A DNA stretch of 64,000 nt from Iamia sp963728655 (GTDB lineage Bacteria; Actinomycetota; Acidimicrobiia; Acidimicrobiales; Iamiaceae), in NCBI GenBank assembly GCA_963728655.1, contig CAVSLD010000001.1:1-64000 (forward strand). Reading direction: 5' to 3'. A program made the position numbers and the translations under genes. Each line of letters opens with the position of its first letter. The stretch's first letter is position 1. Positions 26,329 through 35,474 of the stretch are shown piece by piece. The notes beneath the pieces were generated by a model. That model worked only from the letters and a program-made list of their open reading frames with translations, made no database searches and was not told where the DNA came from.

Positions 26329-28238
26329 GCCGGCCCGTGGCCGACGACGCCCCGGCGTGGGCGCTGGAGTCGATGGTCCTGCGGCTGGACACGGCGGCGC
26401 CGGCGGCCGCCTCGTCGCCCGAGTGGGCCTTCGGCGGCAGCACGGGGGCGGGGGTCCGGGTGGCGATCGTCGACAGCGGCGTCGACGCCGACCACCCGGA
26501 CCTGGACCACTGCGTCGACCGCGACGGCGGCGTCGACGTGACCATGGACGACGACGGCGAGGTCAGCATCAGGTCCGGCCCCCACGACGACGTCTTCGGC
26601 CACGGCACCGCCTGCGCCGGGATCATCCACGCCCTGGCCCCCGAGGCGCGCCTCACCAGCGTCCGGGTCCTGGGGCCGGGGCTCACGGGGCGGGCGGCGG
26701 CCTTCCACGCCGGGCTGGCGTGGGCCGTCGACGAGGGCTTCGACGTCATCAACCTGTCGCTGGGCACCACCAAGCGCGACTGGGCCCTGGCCTTCCACGA
26801 GGTGTGCGACCGGGCCTACTTCGGCGGGTCGTTCATCGTCACCGCGGCCAACAACGTGGCCCGCACCAGCTACCCGTCGCTGTTCGCCTCGGTGGCCAGC
26901 GTGGCCTGCAACACGGCCACCGACGCCCTGCGGTTCCACGCCAACCCGTCGCCGCCCACCGAGTTCCTGGCCCGGGGCATCGACGTCGAGGTGCCCTGGC
27001 TCGACGGTGGGACCACCACCTCCACCGGCAACTCCTACGCCGCGCCCCACATCGCCGCCTTCGCCGCCCTGGCCAAGGCCAAGCACCCCGAGCTGCGTCC
27101 CTTCGAGCTCAAGGCCGTGCTGTGGGCCGCCTCGGCCAACGTGGCCGCCGCGGCCGGGGCGGGCGAGGACCCCGAGGCGCCGACGGCGGCGGGCCGGCGG
27201 GCCGCCGCGACGGCAGGTCCCGGCACCGCCACCCTGGTCACCCGGCACCTGGGCCCGCTGGTGGCCGAGGCCCGCGCCGCCCTCGACCTCGGAGGCGGCG
27301 ACGCGCCGCCACCTCCACCGCCGGTCGCGGCCGCGCCCCGCCGGCCGGCGCCGCCGGCCCTGCTCCTGCCCGGCTACGCGGCCGAGGACGACGGGGTGGA
27401 CGGGCCCTGGGGGCGGAGGGTCCCGGCCCGGCGGGAGGTGGACGGCTGGCGCTGCACCGTCCACGACCTCCGCCCCGTCATCGGCCCCGACACCGCCCTG
27501 GCCGCCGAGGTGGCCGCCGCCGTCGAGGTGGCCAGCCGGGTCTGCCACCCCCACCTCGAGGAGGTGACCGTGCTGATGCCCTCGGGCCCACTGGTGGTCA
27601 CCCCCCGGCCCCGGGCCGACGTCCGGGCCCTCGGCCGCGAGGACGCCCTGTCGTTCTCCGACGCCCTGGCCGTGGCCCTGGCCGTCACCGCCGCCCTCGA
27701 CGGCCTCCACCGCCGGGGCCTGGTGCACGGCGACGTCCGGGCCGACGGGGTGGTGGTCGACGCGTCCGGGGCGGCCCGCCTGGGCTGGTGCGGCATCGCC
27801 GGCGTGCGGGGCTCGCCGGTGGGCCTCACCTCTGCCACCCGGGAGCCCGACGTCCTCCGGGCCGTCGCACCGGAGCAGCTCCGGGGGCGGGCGCCCGATG
27901 CCCGCAGCGACGTCCACGGCGTGGGCCTGGTGCTCTACGAGCTGCTGACCGGGGCCCAGGCCCACCCGGAGGTCACCACCGTCGCCGGCCTCCAGCGTCG
28001 GGCCGCGGCCGCGCCGCCGGTGCCGGCCGCCACCCTGGCGCCGGCCCTGCCGGCCACGGTCACCGCCGTGGTCGACCGGGCCCTGGCCGTCGACCCCGCC
28101 GATCGCCACCCCGACGCCGCCGCCCTGGGCGCCGACCTCGGTGCCGCGGCCCGGGCCCTGGTCGGGGCCGGGGCCATCGCCGCCTCGCCCTACGTCGGCC
28201 TCGACCACGTGGCCCAGTGGGTGGGGCGCCCGGCCTGA
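26325..28238 (+). CDS. Subtilase (S8) fused to a degenerate protein-kinase domain
   Basis: A 637-aa protein starting with GTG 26325, with no signal peptide, so probably cytoplasmic. Residues 15-290 are a subtilisin-type protease with an intact triad: Asp in VAIVDSGVD (about 49), His in GHGTACAGI (about 92) and Ser in GNSYAAPHIA (about 238). After a Pro/Ala linker, residues 345-610 resemble a Ser/Thr kinase: LHRRGLVHGDVRADGVVVD replaces the HRD...N loop and LGWCG replaces DFG, and APEQLRGRAPDARSDVHGVG follows. Loss of the DFG Asp and loop Asn predicts a pseudokinase. Coupled to the GAF and FHA-ABC genes; it may cleave a transported substrate or a regulator. Confidence 0.85.
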   Translation: MSRPVADDAPAWALESMVLRLDTAAPAAASSPEWAFGGSTGAGVRVAIVDSGVDADHPDLDHCVDRDGGVDVTMDDDGEVSIRSGPHDDVFGHGTACAGIIHALAPEARLTSVRVLGPGLTGRAAAFHAGLAWAVDEGFDVINLSLGTTKRDWALAFHEVCDRAYFGGSFIVTAANNVARTSYPSLFASVASVACNTATDALRFHANPSPPTEFLARGIDVEVPWLDGGTTTSTGNSYAAPHIAAFAALAKAKHPELRPFELKAVLWAASANVAAAAGAGEDPEAPTAAGRRAAATAGPGTATLVTRHLGPLVAEARAALDLGGGDAPPPPPPVAAAPRRPAPPALLLPGYAAEDDGVDGPWGRRVPARREVDGWRCTVHDLRPVIGPDTALAAEVAAAVEVASRVCHPHLEEVTVLMPSGPLVVTPRPRADVRALGREDALSFSDALAVALAVTAALDGLHRRGLVHGDVRADGVVVDASGAARLGWCGIAGVRGSPVGLTSATREPDVLRAVAPEQLRGRAPDARSDVHGVGLVLYELLTGAQAHPEVTTVAGLQRRAAAAPPVPAATLAPALPATVTAVVDRALAVDPADRHPDAAALGADLGAAARALVGAGAIAASPYVGLDHVAQWVGRPA

Positions 28239-28302
28239 CGCCTCGCGTCCACCCCCGTGCAAAATGTGAGGGGCCGGGGGTGACGAGTAGTTTCGGCCCA
28301 TC

Positions 28303-30561
28303 ATGACTGCCACCGACGAGGCCACCCCGCCGACGGGAGCCAAGCGGATCCGCCCCCACCAGCTCGTGATCGGGCTCGGGGCGGCCGTCGCCACCTTCAC
28401 CGCCATCTCCGGCATCGTGCCGCTCATCACCGAGTGGCACACCGAGGACGAGGTCCACCGCGAGGTGTTCGGCAACGTCCCCAGCGCACTGAAGCTGGCG
28501 TTCTACATCGTCATCCCGGTGTCGATCCTGGCCGGGGCCATCCTCTTCTCCCAGCGCACCAAGAACTGGCAGCGGGGCGGACCCGACGACCGCAGCACCA
28601 CCACCAAGAACGTGAAGCGCCGGATGGAGGACTTCCGGGCCGGCACCTACATGAAGACCCTGCTGCGCGACCCCGCCGCCGGCGTCATGCACTCGCTCAT
28701 CTACTTCAGCTTCCTGATCCTCCTCGGCGTCACCACCACCCTGGAGATCGACCACCAGCTGCCCGAGGGGGCCAAGTTCCTCTACGGCGGCACCTACCAG
28801 GGCTTCTCCGCGGTGGGCGACGCCGCCGGCCTGGCCCTGTTCGTGGGCCTGGTGTGGGCCATCGTGCGCCGCTACGTCCAGCGCCCCTACCGCATCCGCA
28901 TCAAGTCCAAGCCCGAGCACGCCCTCGGCCTGGGCACCCTGCTGGCCCTGGCCGTCACCGGCTTCGGTGCCGAGGCCTGGCGCATCGCCCTCGCCGGACG
29001 ACCGGACTTCGAGAGGTGGTCGTTCATCGGGTACCCGCTGTCGGGGCTGATCGACAGCAGCAGCACCCTCTCCGGCGGCCACCAGGTCTGGTGGGTCCTC
29101 CACGTGGCCAGCTTCGTGCTGTTCCTCGCCATCCTCCCGGTCACGATGCTCCGCCACATGTTCACCTCGCCGCTGAACATGTACCTGCGCGACAAGCAGC
29201 GACCCAAGGGCGCCATGAAGGCCATGCCCAACCTGATGGAGACCGAGCTCGAGACCTTCGGCGCCTCCACCGTCGAGGACTTCACCTGGAAGCAGCTGCT
29301 CGACACCGACGCCTGCACCATGTGCGGCCGCTGCACCAGCGTGTGCCCGGCCCACGCCACCGGCAAGCCCCTCGACCCCCGCGAGATCGTCCTCAAGACG
29401 GGCGAGGTCATGGCCGCCACCGGCGACCCCAAGGTGTCGCCCCCGATCGGCCTCGACGGCGAGATCACCATCGGCGCCGACTCGCTCTTCGAGCGCATCA
29501 CCCCCGAGGAGGTGTGGGCCTGCACGTCGTGCAAGGCGTGCGACGAGATCTGCCCGGTCAACATCGAGATCCTCGACAAGATCCTCGACATGCGGCGCTA
29601 CCTGTCGCTCATGGAGTCGAACTTCCCGACCGAGCTGGGCAACGCCTACCGCTCGATGGAGAACAGCGGCAACCCCTGGGGCATGAGCCAGGCCGAGCGG
29701 GCCAAGTGGACCGAGAAGGTCGGCGACGACGTCCCGATCGTCGACGGCAGCGAGGCCCTCGCCCACGAGTACCTCTACTGGGTCGGCTGCGCCGGGTCCT
29801 TCGACGACAAGAACCAGAAGGTCACCCAGGCCATGGCCAAGCTGCTGCAGCGGGCCGGCATCGACTTCGCCATCCTCGGCCCGGCCGAGAACTGCACCGG
29901 CGACCCCGCCCGCCGCTCGGGCAACGAGTACATCTTCCAGATGCTGGCCATGCAGAACATCGAGACGCTGAACGGCATGGGCGTGAAGAAGATCATCACG
30001 CAGTGCCCCCACTGCTTCAACACGCTGATGAACGAGTACCCGCAGCTGGGCGGCCACTACGAGGTCATGCACCACTCCAAGCTCCTCGAGCAGCTGGTGT
30101 CCACCGGCGCCCTCGACCTGAGCCGGGCCCGCCTCGAGGAGCGCATCGTGTACCACGACTCCTGCTACCTGGGTCGCCACAACGACATCTACATGGCGCC
30201 TCGGGAGGTCATCGGCCGGCTCGGCGGCGTCGAGGTGGTCGAGGCGCCCCGCAACGGCACCAAGGGCATGTGCTGCGGCGCCGGCGGGGCCCGCATGTGG
30301 ATGGAGGAGACCATCGGCACCAAGGTCAACGACGCCCGCTCCGAGGAGCTGATCGAGACCGGGGCCAACCGCATCGCCACCGCCTGCCCCTTCTGCTACA
30401 TCATGATCGACGACGGCGTGAAGGGCGCGGGCAAGGACGACGACGAGGTGAAGGTGGCCGACATCGCCATGCACCTGGTCGAGGCCCTGGACCAGGGCGA
30501 GGCGGCCGACGCCGCCGCCGTGCACGGTGGTGCCGAGGGCGCCCCCGTGGCCGGCGCCTGA
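28303..30561 (+). CDS. Fe-S oxidoreductase, EtfD/Rv0338c-like
   Basis: A 752-aa membrane-bound iron-sulphur protein. An N-terminal NarI-like part has about five membrane helices (residues 20-300). Two ferredoxin-type clusters follow (CTMCGRCTSVCP; CTSCKACDEICP), then two CCG domains with CGAGGARMW, CPHCFNT and CPFCYIM. This plan matches mycobacterial Rv0338c (EtfD), reported to pass electrons from ETF to the quinone pool during fatty-acid oxidation. It appears monocistronic, with a hairpin terminator 28 nt downstream. The acyl-CoA dehydrogenase at 11.4 kb would belong to the same electron route. Confidence 0.88.
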   Translation: MTATDEATPPTGAKRIRPHQLVIGLGAAVATFTAISGIVPLITEWHTEDEVHREVFGNVPSALKLAFYIVIPVSILAGAILFSQRTKNWQRGGPDDRSTTTKNVKRRMEDFRAGTYMKTLLRDPAAGVMHSLIYFSFLILLGVTTTLEIDHQLPEGAKFLYGGTYQGFSAVGDAAGLALFVGLVWAIVRRYVQRPYRIRIKSKPEHALGLGTLLALAVTGFGAEAWRIALAGRPDFERWSFIGYPLSGLIDSSSTLSGGHQVWWVLHVASFVLFLAILPVTMLRHMFTSPLNMYLRDKQRPKGAMKAMPNLMETELETFGASTVEDFTWKQLLDTDACTMCGRCTSVCPAHATGKPLDPREIVLKTGEVMAATGDPKVSPPIGLDGEITIGADSLFERITPEEVWACTSCKACDEICPVNIEILDKILDMRRYLSLMESNFPTELGNAYRSMENSGNPWGMSQAERAKWTEKVGDDVPIVDGSEALAHEYLYWVGCAGSFDDKNQKVTQAMAKLLQRAGIDFAILGPAENCTGDPARRSGNEYIFQMLAMQNIETLNGMGVKKIITQCPHCFNTLMNEYPQLGGHYEVMHHSKLLEQLVSTGALDLSRARLEERIVYHDSCYLGRHNDIYMAPREVIGRLGGVEVVEAPRNGTKGMCCGAGGARMWMEETIGTKVNDARSEELIETGANRIATACPFCYIMIDDGVKGAGKDDDEVKVADIAMHLVEALDQGEAADAAAVHGGAEGAPVAGA

Positions 30562-30588
30562 GCCCACCCCACCACGCCGGGTGAGCAC

Positions 30589-30612
30589 GGCGCGCCCTGC
30601 GCTGGGCGCGCC
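30589..30612 (+). terminator. Perfect 9-bp GC hairpin after the Fe-S oxidoreductase
   Basis: GGCGCGCCC (30589-30597) and GGGCGCGCC (30604-30612) form a perfect stem with a 6-nt loop, beginning 28 nt after the stop codon. The following 199 nt up to the next gene hold no coding signal and presumably its promoter. Confidence 0.6.
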
Positions 30613-30811
30613 CCTCGCCACGCAGCGCCCGTGTTCCGACCACCGGCAGTGGTGAAATCGGTCGGTTCTGGTCCTTGTCAGCACGCCTCGTGGGCATCGA
30701 GTAGGTCGTATGGCCTAGACACGAGGTTTGCCGGCACCTACAGTGCGGCACACTCACCACACAGGGTGGTGGCCGGTCGGGCAGCCGCCGGACACCAGGG
30801 AAGGGACCACC

Positions 30812-31786
30812 GTGAGCCAGTCGCCGCACACGCCGCACACCGACACACCCGCACTCGTCGCCGACATCGGCCCCGTCGGGGGCCAGGCCCTCGTCGAGGG
30901 CGTGATGATGCGCCGGGCCGGGGCCTGGGGGGCGGCGGTCCGCCGCACCGACGGCAGCATCGCCACCACCGTGGCCACGCTGCCCGACGACGGCGAGGGT
31001 GTGCGCCGCATCCCGCTGCTGCGGGGCCCGGTGTCGCTGTGGGAGTCGGTCAGCCTGGGCACCAAGGCCATGCTCTGGGGGGCCAAGGAGCGGGGCACGG
31101 CCGACGGCGAGGGCTACTCCAAGGGCGGCATGGCCCTCACCACGGTGGTGGCCGCCACCCTGGCCATCACCTTCCTGCTCGTCATCCCCGCCGCCGTCCC
31201 CCACCTGCTGGGCATCGACGGGCGCTGGGCCTTCAACGCGGTGGAGACGGCCCTCAAGCTCGGGATCCTGGTCGGCTACATGGCCCTGCTCACCCTGAGC
31301 CCCGAGGTGAAGCGCACCTTCTCGTACCACGGGGCCGAGCACATGACGATCCACGCCTTCGAGCACGGGGTCGACCTCGTCCCCTCGGAGATCCGGCAGT
31401 TCGACCGTCGCCACCCCCGGTGCGGCACAGCCTTCCTCCTCATCGTGGTGCTGGTGTCACTGGCCGTGCACCTGGTGATCGGCGACGTCAGCCTCCCGGT
31501 GCTCATCGCCACCCGGGTGCTGGGCCTGCCCCTCATCGCCGGGCTGGCCTTCGAGGTCATCCGCTTCGCCGGCCTCCACCGCCACACCCTCGTGGGGCGC
31601 GTCCTCATGGCCCCCGGCGGCTGGCTGCAGACCCTCACCACCCGCCCCGCCGACGACGACCAGATCGAGGTCGCCGTGGCCGCCCTGCGGGCCACCCTCT
31701 CGGCCGAGGTCGAGAGCGACACCCCCGCCCCCGCCGAGCCCGTCCCCGCCGTCGCCGGCGTGGCCGCCGCCGGGGCGGGCCGATGA
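30812..31786 (+). CDS. DUF1385 family membrane protein
   Basis: A 324-aa protein of the YqhQ/DUF1385 family. Diagnostic segments are GGQALVEGVMMR near the N-terminus, IPLLRGPVSLWES, and TFSYHGAEHMTIHAFEHG with several conserved His/Glu residues, followed by RRHPRCGTAFLL. About four membrane helices are visible. GTG at 30812 is chosen over the upstream ATG because AAGGGA precedes it and homology begins near IGPVGGQAL. The molecular function is unestablished. It overlaps the CPBP gene by ATGA. Confidence 0.88.
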   Translation: MSQSPHTPHTDTPALVADIGPVGGQALVEGVMMRRAGAWGAAVRRTDGSIATTVATLPDDGEGVRRIPLLRGPVSLWESVSLGTKAMLWGAKERGTADGEGYSKGGMALTTVVAATLAITFLLVIPAAVPHLLGIDGRWAFNAVETALKLGILVGYMALLTLSPEVKRTFSYHGAEHMTIHAFEHGVDLVPSEIRQFDRRHPRCGTAFLLIVVLVSLAVHLVIGDVSLPVLIATRVLGLPLIAGLAFEVIRFAGLHRHTLVGRVLMAPGGWLQTLTTRPADDDQIEVAVAALRATLSAEVESDTPAPAEPVPAVAGVAAAGAGR

Positions 31787-32727
31787 ACGTGGGCCTCCTC
31801 GCTCCCGTCACCCTCACCCGCACGGCCAAGGGCCGGGCCACCATCCTGGCCCTGGCCGCGATCACCATGGCCGTGGAGATGGGGTCGCTGCTCACCGGCG
31901 CCGCCGTGCACGTGGGCACCCTGCCCCTGTCGGCCTCGCTGGTGCCGTCGCTGATCCTGCTCTTCGCCCTGGGCAGCCCCGCCTCGGGCCGGGCCTTCGA
32001 CCGCGACCGGCTGGTGCCGTTCTGGATCGCCATGGCCGCCGGGCTGCTGCTCGGCCTCACCCTCTTCACCCGCACCGGCGACGGCATCGACATGGTCGGC
32101 CTGCTCGTGGCCGCGGCCAACGAGGAGGTCGTGTACCGCTTCGCCGTGCCGCTGGTGGTCACCAGCGCCCTGCTGGTGGTGCGCTTCCCGTCCCGCCCGG
32201 CCCGGGTGGTCGGCTACGTCGTGGGCGGCACCTGGTGGGTGCTGCTGCCGGGCCACGTGGCCCAGACCGACGGCGCCGCCGCCCTCGTCACCTACGTCGC
32301 CTTCGCCGTCATCAGCGCACTCGTCGTCTCCCGCTCCCGGGCCCTGATCCCCATGAGCGTGGCCCACTGCGTGCTCAACGTGATCACCGTCGCCGCCATC
32401 CGGGGCGACATCGGCTCGGCCGGTCGGGGGGCGCTCAGCGTCTGCCTCCTGTTCCTGCTGGTGGGCACCTTCGCCTGGCCCGGCGACCGACCCGCCCGCC
32501 AGGCTGCCGCGGCCGCCGACGGCTCCGACGAGGACCTCATCACCGACACGGTGATCGACCTCCGCGACGGCCACCGCCCGACGGTCCGCGAGGGCGACGA
32601 GATCACCTGGATCGACGACCCCTCCGCCGAGCCCGCCGGGTCCGGGGGCGCTGCGTCCGCGCCGGCTGAGCCGGTCGAGCCGGTCGCCGCCGACGCCACC
32701 CCCGCCGACCACCCCGAGCGCCGCTGA
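31783..32727 (+). CDS. CPBP-family (CAAX-like) intramembrane metalloprotease
   Basis: A 314-aa protein with seven or eight predicted membrane helices. The family motifs are present: EE followed by R in AANEEVVYRF, and histidine motifs in LLPGHVAQ and SVAHCVLN. The C-terminal 85 residues form an acidic, Pro/Ala-rich cytoplasmic tail not typical of the family. It is coupled to the DUF1385 gene by an ATGA overlap, so the two may act together at the membrane. Substrate unknown. Confidence 0.8.
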   Translation: MNVGLLAPVTLTRTAKGRATILALAAITMAVEMGSLLTGAAVHVGTLPLSASLVPSLILLFALGSPASGRAFDRDRLVPFWIAMAAGLLLGLTLFTRTGDGIDMVGLLVAAANEEVVYRFAVPLVVTSALLVVRFPSRPARVVGYVVGGTWWVLLPGHVAQTDGAAALVTYVAFAVISALVVSRSRALIPMSVAHCVLNVITVAAIRGDIGSAGRGALSVCLLFLLVGTFAWPGDRPARQAAAAADGSDEDLITDTVIDLRDGHRPTVREGDEITWIDDPSAEPAGSGGAASAPAEPVEPVAADATPADHPERR

Positions 32728-32732
32728 CCCCC

Positions 32733-32884
32733 CTCCGTCCTGGCCGGGGCACCGGCCCCGCTGCCGTTCTGGTCGAGGAACCGGCCCTCCAGGGCCCGAT
32801 CTCACCACCAGATCGCTCCCCCGACCGGCCCGCCTCCGTCCTGGTCTGGGAATCGGCCCGAAAGGGCCCGATCGCGCACCAGGA
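32733..32884. repeat. Tandem imperfect palindromes after the CPBP gene
   Basis: Two related elements lie at 32767-32815 and 32839-32884, sharing the pattern TCTGGTC/TCCTGGTC, then GGAA-CGGCCC, a 4-nt loop, GGGCCCGATC, and ACCAGA/ACCAGGA. Each can fold as a long hairpin with outer arms TCCTGGT/ACCAGGA and inner arms CGGCCC/GGGCCCG. A partial third copy (CCTCCGTCCTGG) begins at 32733. They may terminate transcription; otherwise a local repeat family. Confidence 0.65.
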
Positions 32885-32999
32885 CGGTGGGTCGATCGGA
32901 GCGCCTGCCGGCGGCGAGCGATGAGTCCACGTGCGATCGTGCGTCCCCCACGGGGACCCGACGGGTCCCGACGCCCGCGCCCGATGCCAGGAGGACCCC

Positions 33000-33575
33000 A
33001 TGCGCCCGCTGCGCTACTCGATCAACGTCACCCTCGACGGGTGCTGCGACCACAGGGTGGTCCCCTCCGACGACGTCCTGAGGGACCTGCACGCGCACCA
33101 CGCGGCCAACATGGAGCGGGCCGACGCCCTGCTCTACGGCCGGGTCGTCTACGAGATGATGGAGGAGGCGTGGCGGCGCCCCGCCGACGGGGTGTGGCCG
33201 GACTGGATGGACGAGGGCGCCATCGCCTTCGCCGAGACCATCGACGCCGCGCCCAAGCACGTGGTGTCGACCACCCTCGAGCGCGTGGACTGGAACGCCG
33301 AGCTGGTGACCGGCGACCTGGCCACCGCCGTCCGGGCCCTGAAGGACCAGCCCGGTGAGGGGATCGCCACCGGGGGCCTGACGCTCGGCCTGGCCCTGGC
33401 CGAGCTGGGGCTCATCGACGAGTACGAGCTGGTGGTCCTACCGATGGTGGCCGGCCACGGGCCCCGCCTCCTCGACGGCCTCGCCCCGCCCCTCGGCCTG
33501 ACCCTCGTCGACCGCAAGGAGCACCCCTCCGGCGCCGTCGCCCTGACCTACCTCCCGGTCCGGCCGGCGGGTTGA
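33000..33575 (+). CDS. Dihydrofolate reductase-like (RibD C-terminal) family protein
   Basis: A 191-aa RibD C-terminal/DHFR-fold protein. It begins LRYSINVTLDG, has DALLYGRVVYEMM, an extended middle region, GIATGGLTLGLALAELGLIDEYEL, and VLPMVAGHGPRLLDG near the end, the NADPH-binding segments of the family. The ATG at 33000 has AGGAGG 5 nt upstream. Such stand-alone proteins are probably NADPH-dependent reductases; no substrate is assigned. Confidence 0.87.
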   Translation: MRPLRYSINVTLDGCCDHRVVPSDDVLRDLHAHHAANMERADALLYGRVVYEMMEEAWRRPADGVWPDWMDEGAIAFAETIDAAPKHVVSTTLERVDWNAELVTGDLATAVRALKDQPGEGIATGGLTLGLALAELGLIDEYELVVLPMVAGHGPRLLDGLAPPLGLTLVDRKEHPSGAVALTYLPVRPAG

Positions 33576-33651
33576 GGCCCACCCGGGCGCTGTCCCGGCG
33601 TCGAGGCCGGTCTGCCAAGGTGGGGCGCCGACCGACCCAGGAGGTGCCCCC

Positions 33652-33987
33652 ATGTCGATCACCGGCGTCCTCGCCCAGGCGACCGTCAGCGACCTCGCCG
33701 CCGCCGAGCAGTGGTACACGGCGCTGTTCGACCGCGGCCCCGACACCCGGCCCATGGACGGGCTGCTCGAGTGGCACGTCGGGACCACCACCGGCGTGCA
33801 GGTCTGGGCCGAGCCCGATCGGGCCGGGCGCTCGAGCGTGGTCATCCAGCTCGACGACCTCGACGTCGTCGCCGCCCGACTCTCCACCGCCGGGCTCACC
33901 GACATCGAGCCGCAGCAGGCCACCTCGTCGCGGATCCTCCCCCTCGAGGACCCCGACGGGAACCGCATCGTCCTCGCCGGCCCCTGA
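33652..33987 (+). CDS. VOC (glyoxalase/bleomycin-resistance) family protein
   Basis: A 111-aa vicinal-oxygen-chelate fold protein with the two beta-alpha-beta-beta-beta modules: TGVLAQATVSDLAAAEQWYT at the N-terminus and PLEDPDGNRIVLAGP at the C-terminus. AGGAGG precedes the ATG by 8 nt. The usual first metal histidine is not obvious, so activity is uncertain. Confidence 0.85.
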   Translation: MSITGVLAQATVSDLAAAEQWYTALFDRGPDTRPMDGLLEWHVGTTTGVQVWAEPDRAGRSSVVIQLDDLDVVAARLSTAGLTDIEPQQATSSRILPLEDPDGNRIVLAGP

Positions 33988-34169
33988 GCCGACCGCCGGG
34001 TCGCCCCGGACCCCGGCCCCTGAACCACGGAGGGCGCCGCGCGCGACGAGAGACCTGCAGCCGGGCCACCCCACGTGCCGGGTGCGGCCTCCCCCCTGGC
34101 CGTGGGACCTCGGACCCTGGTGCGATGCCCCACCCGGCGGGACACTCGGTGCAGGACCCGAGGAGGGAC

Positions 34170-34850
34170 ATGAGGGCACGGAACCTGTTGGCCGCAGCCG
34201 CCGCCGGGGGTGCGGCGATGGTGGCCTACGAGCGCGGGCTGCGGCCGTGGCAGGAGCGGTGGGGCGCCACCGACGAGGAGGTCGCCGTGGCCCTGCCCGG
34301 CGACGACCTGCTGGCCGAGCCGACGGCCCAGATCACCCGGGCCACCACCATCGACGCACCCCGAGAGGACGTGTGGCCCTGGATCGTGCAGCTGGGGGCC
34401 GATCGGGGCGGCTTCTACACCTACGACTGGCTGGAGGACCTGTTCGGCCTGGGCATCCACAGCGCCGACCACGTCGTCGAGGAGTGGCAGGACCTGGCCG
34501 TGGGCGACGTCGTGGCCGCCGACCGCGCTCGCACCGGGGGCTGGGCGGTGGTCGCCCTCGTCCCGGACGAGGCGCTGGTCCTCCAGGTCGCCGACGTCGC
34601 CTCCGGTCGTCCCCTCCGGCGCGACGAGGGGCTGGGGTGGGCGTTCCAGTGGACCTTCGCCCTCCGCGACGCGTCCGAGGGTGGCACGCGGCTGCTCGTC
34701 CGGGAGCGGGTGGCCTTCGGCAACCCGCTCGCCAGGGCGCTCATGGCCCCCGTCGGCCTGGTGAGCTTCGGGATGACCCGCGGCATGCTGCGCGGCCTGA
34801 GGCGTCGGGTCGAGGACACCACACCGCGCGCCGCGGTGGACGCGGCCTGA
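34170..34850 (+). CDS. SRPBCC-fold protein with an N-terminal membrane anchor
   Basis: A 226-aa protein. A short Ala/Gly hydrophobic segment (residues 5-20) is followed by a START/Bet v1-like domain (ATTIDAPREDVWPWIVQLGA, GGFYTYDWLEDLFG, and the terminal helix MLRGLRRRVED). ATG 34170 follows GGAGG; an alternative ATG at 34125 would add 15 residues. The family binds hydrophobic ligands; no ligand can be inferred. Confidence 0.75.
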   Translation: MRARNLLAAAAAGGAAMVAYERGLRPWQERWGATDEEVAVALPGDDLLAEPTAQITRATTIDAPREDVWPWIVQLGADRGGFYTYDWLEDLFGLGIHSADHVVEEWQDLAVGDVVAADRARTGGWAVVALVPDEALVLQVADVASGRPLRRDEGLGWAFQWTFALRDASEGGTRLLVRERVAFGNPLARALMAPVGLVSFGMTRGMLRGLRRRVEDTTPRAAVDAA

Positions 34851-34863
34851 CCGCGGCGTCTCG

Positions 34864-35427
34864 CTACGTGAAGTTCTCCCAGTAGCGGCTGGCGGTGGGG
34901 CCGCGCTGGCCCTGGTACTTGGAGCCCTTGGAGGCCGAGCCGTAGGGCTCGTCGGCCTCGGTGGTCATCTGGAGGAAGGAGATCTGGCCGATCTTCATGC
35001 CCGGGTAGAGGGTGATGGGCAGGGTGGCGATGTTGGACAGCTCGAGGGTGAGGTAGCCGTCCCAGCCGGCGTCGACGAAGCCGGCGGTGGAGTGGATGAG
35101 CAGGCCCAGGCGGCCCAGGCTCGACTTGCCCTCCAGGCGGGCGACCATGTCGGTGGGCAGGCGGACCCGCTCGGCGGTGGCGCCGAGGACGAACTCGTTG
35201 GGGTGGAGGATGAACACCCCGTCGTCGGGGATCTCCACCACCTCGGTGAGCTCGGTGAGGTCCTTCTTCACGTCGATGATGGGCATCGTGTGGTTGCGGA
35301 ACACGCGGAAGGAGCGGTCGATGGTGAGGTCGACCGACGAGGGCTGGATGAACGACTCGTCGAGGGGGTCGATCTCGATGCGGCCGTCGGCCAGGGCCTC
35401 GCGGATGGAGCGGTCGGACAGGATCAT
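34864..35427 (-). CDS. dcd: dCTP deaminase, probably the dUMP-forming type
   Basis: A 187-aa trimeric enzyme of deoxyuridylate supply. Signature segments include FIQPSSVDLTID, HPNEFVLGAT, ARLEGKSSLGRLGL, HSTAGFVDAGWDGYLTLELSN and KYQGQRGPT. Similarity to the bifunctional mycobacterial enzyme is strong, including HSTAGF, so direct conversion of dCTP to dUMP is likely; that assignment rests on family resemblance. Confidence 0.95.
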   Translation of the reverse strand: MILSDRSIREALADGRIEIDPLDESFIQPSSVDLTIDRSFRVFRNHTMPIIDVKKDLTELTEVVEIPDDGVFILHPNEFVLGATAERVRLPTDMVARLEGKSSLGRLGLLIHSTAGFVDAGWDGYLTLELSNIATLPITLYPGMKIGQISFLQMTTEADEPYGSASKGSKYQGQRGPTASRYWENFT

Positions 35428-35474
35428 CGGCCGCCGAACCTAGTGCCCGGCCCGTCCCCGCCGGTCCGCTCCCC

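Noticed and set aside
26325..28238. Mycosin/type VII secretion protease
   Set aside because: The subtilase has no signal peptide or C-terminal membrane helix, and no EccC, EsxA or PE/PPE-like genes are nearby.
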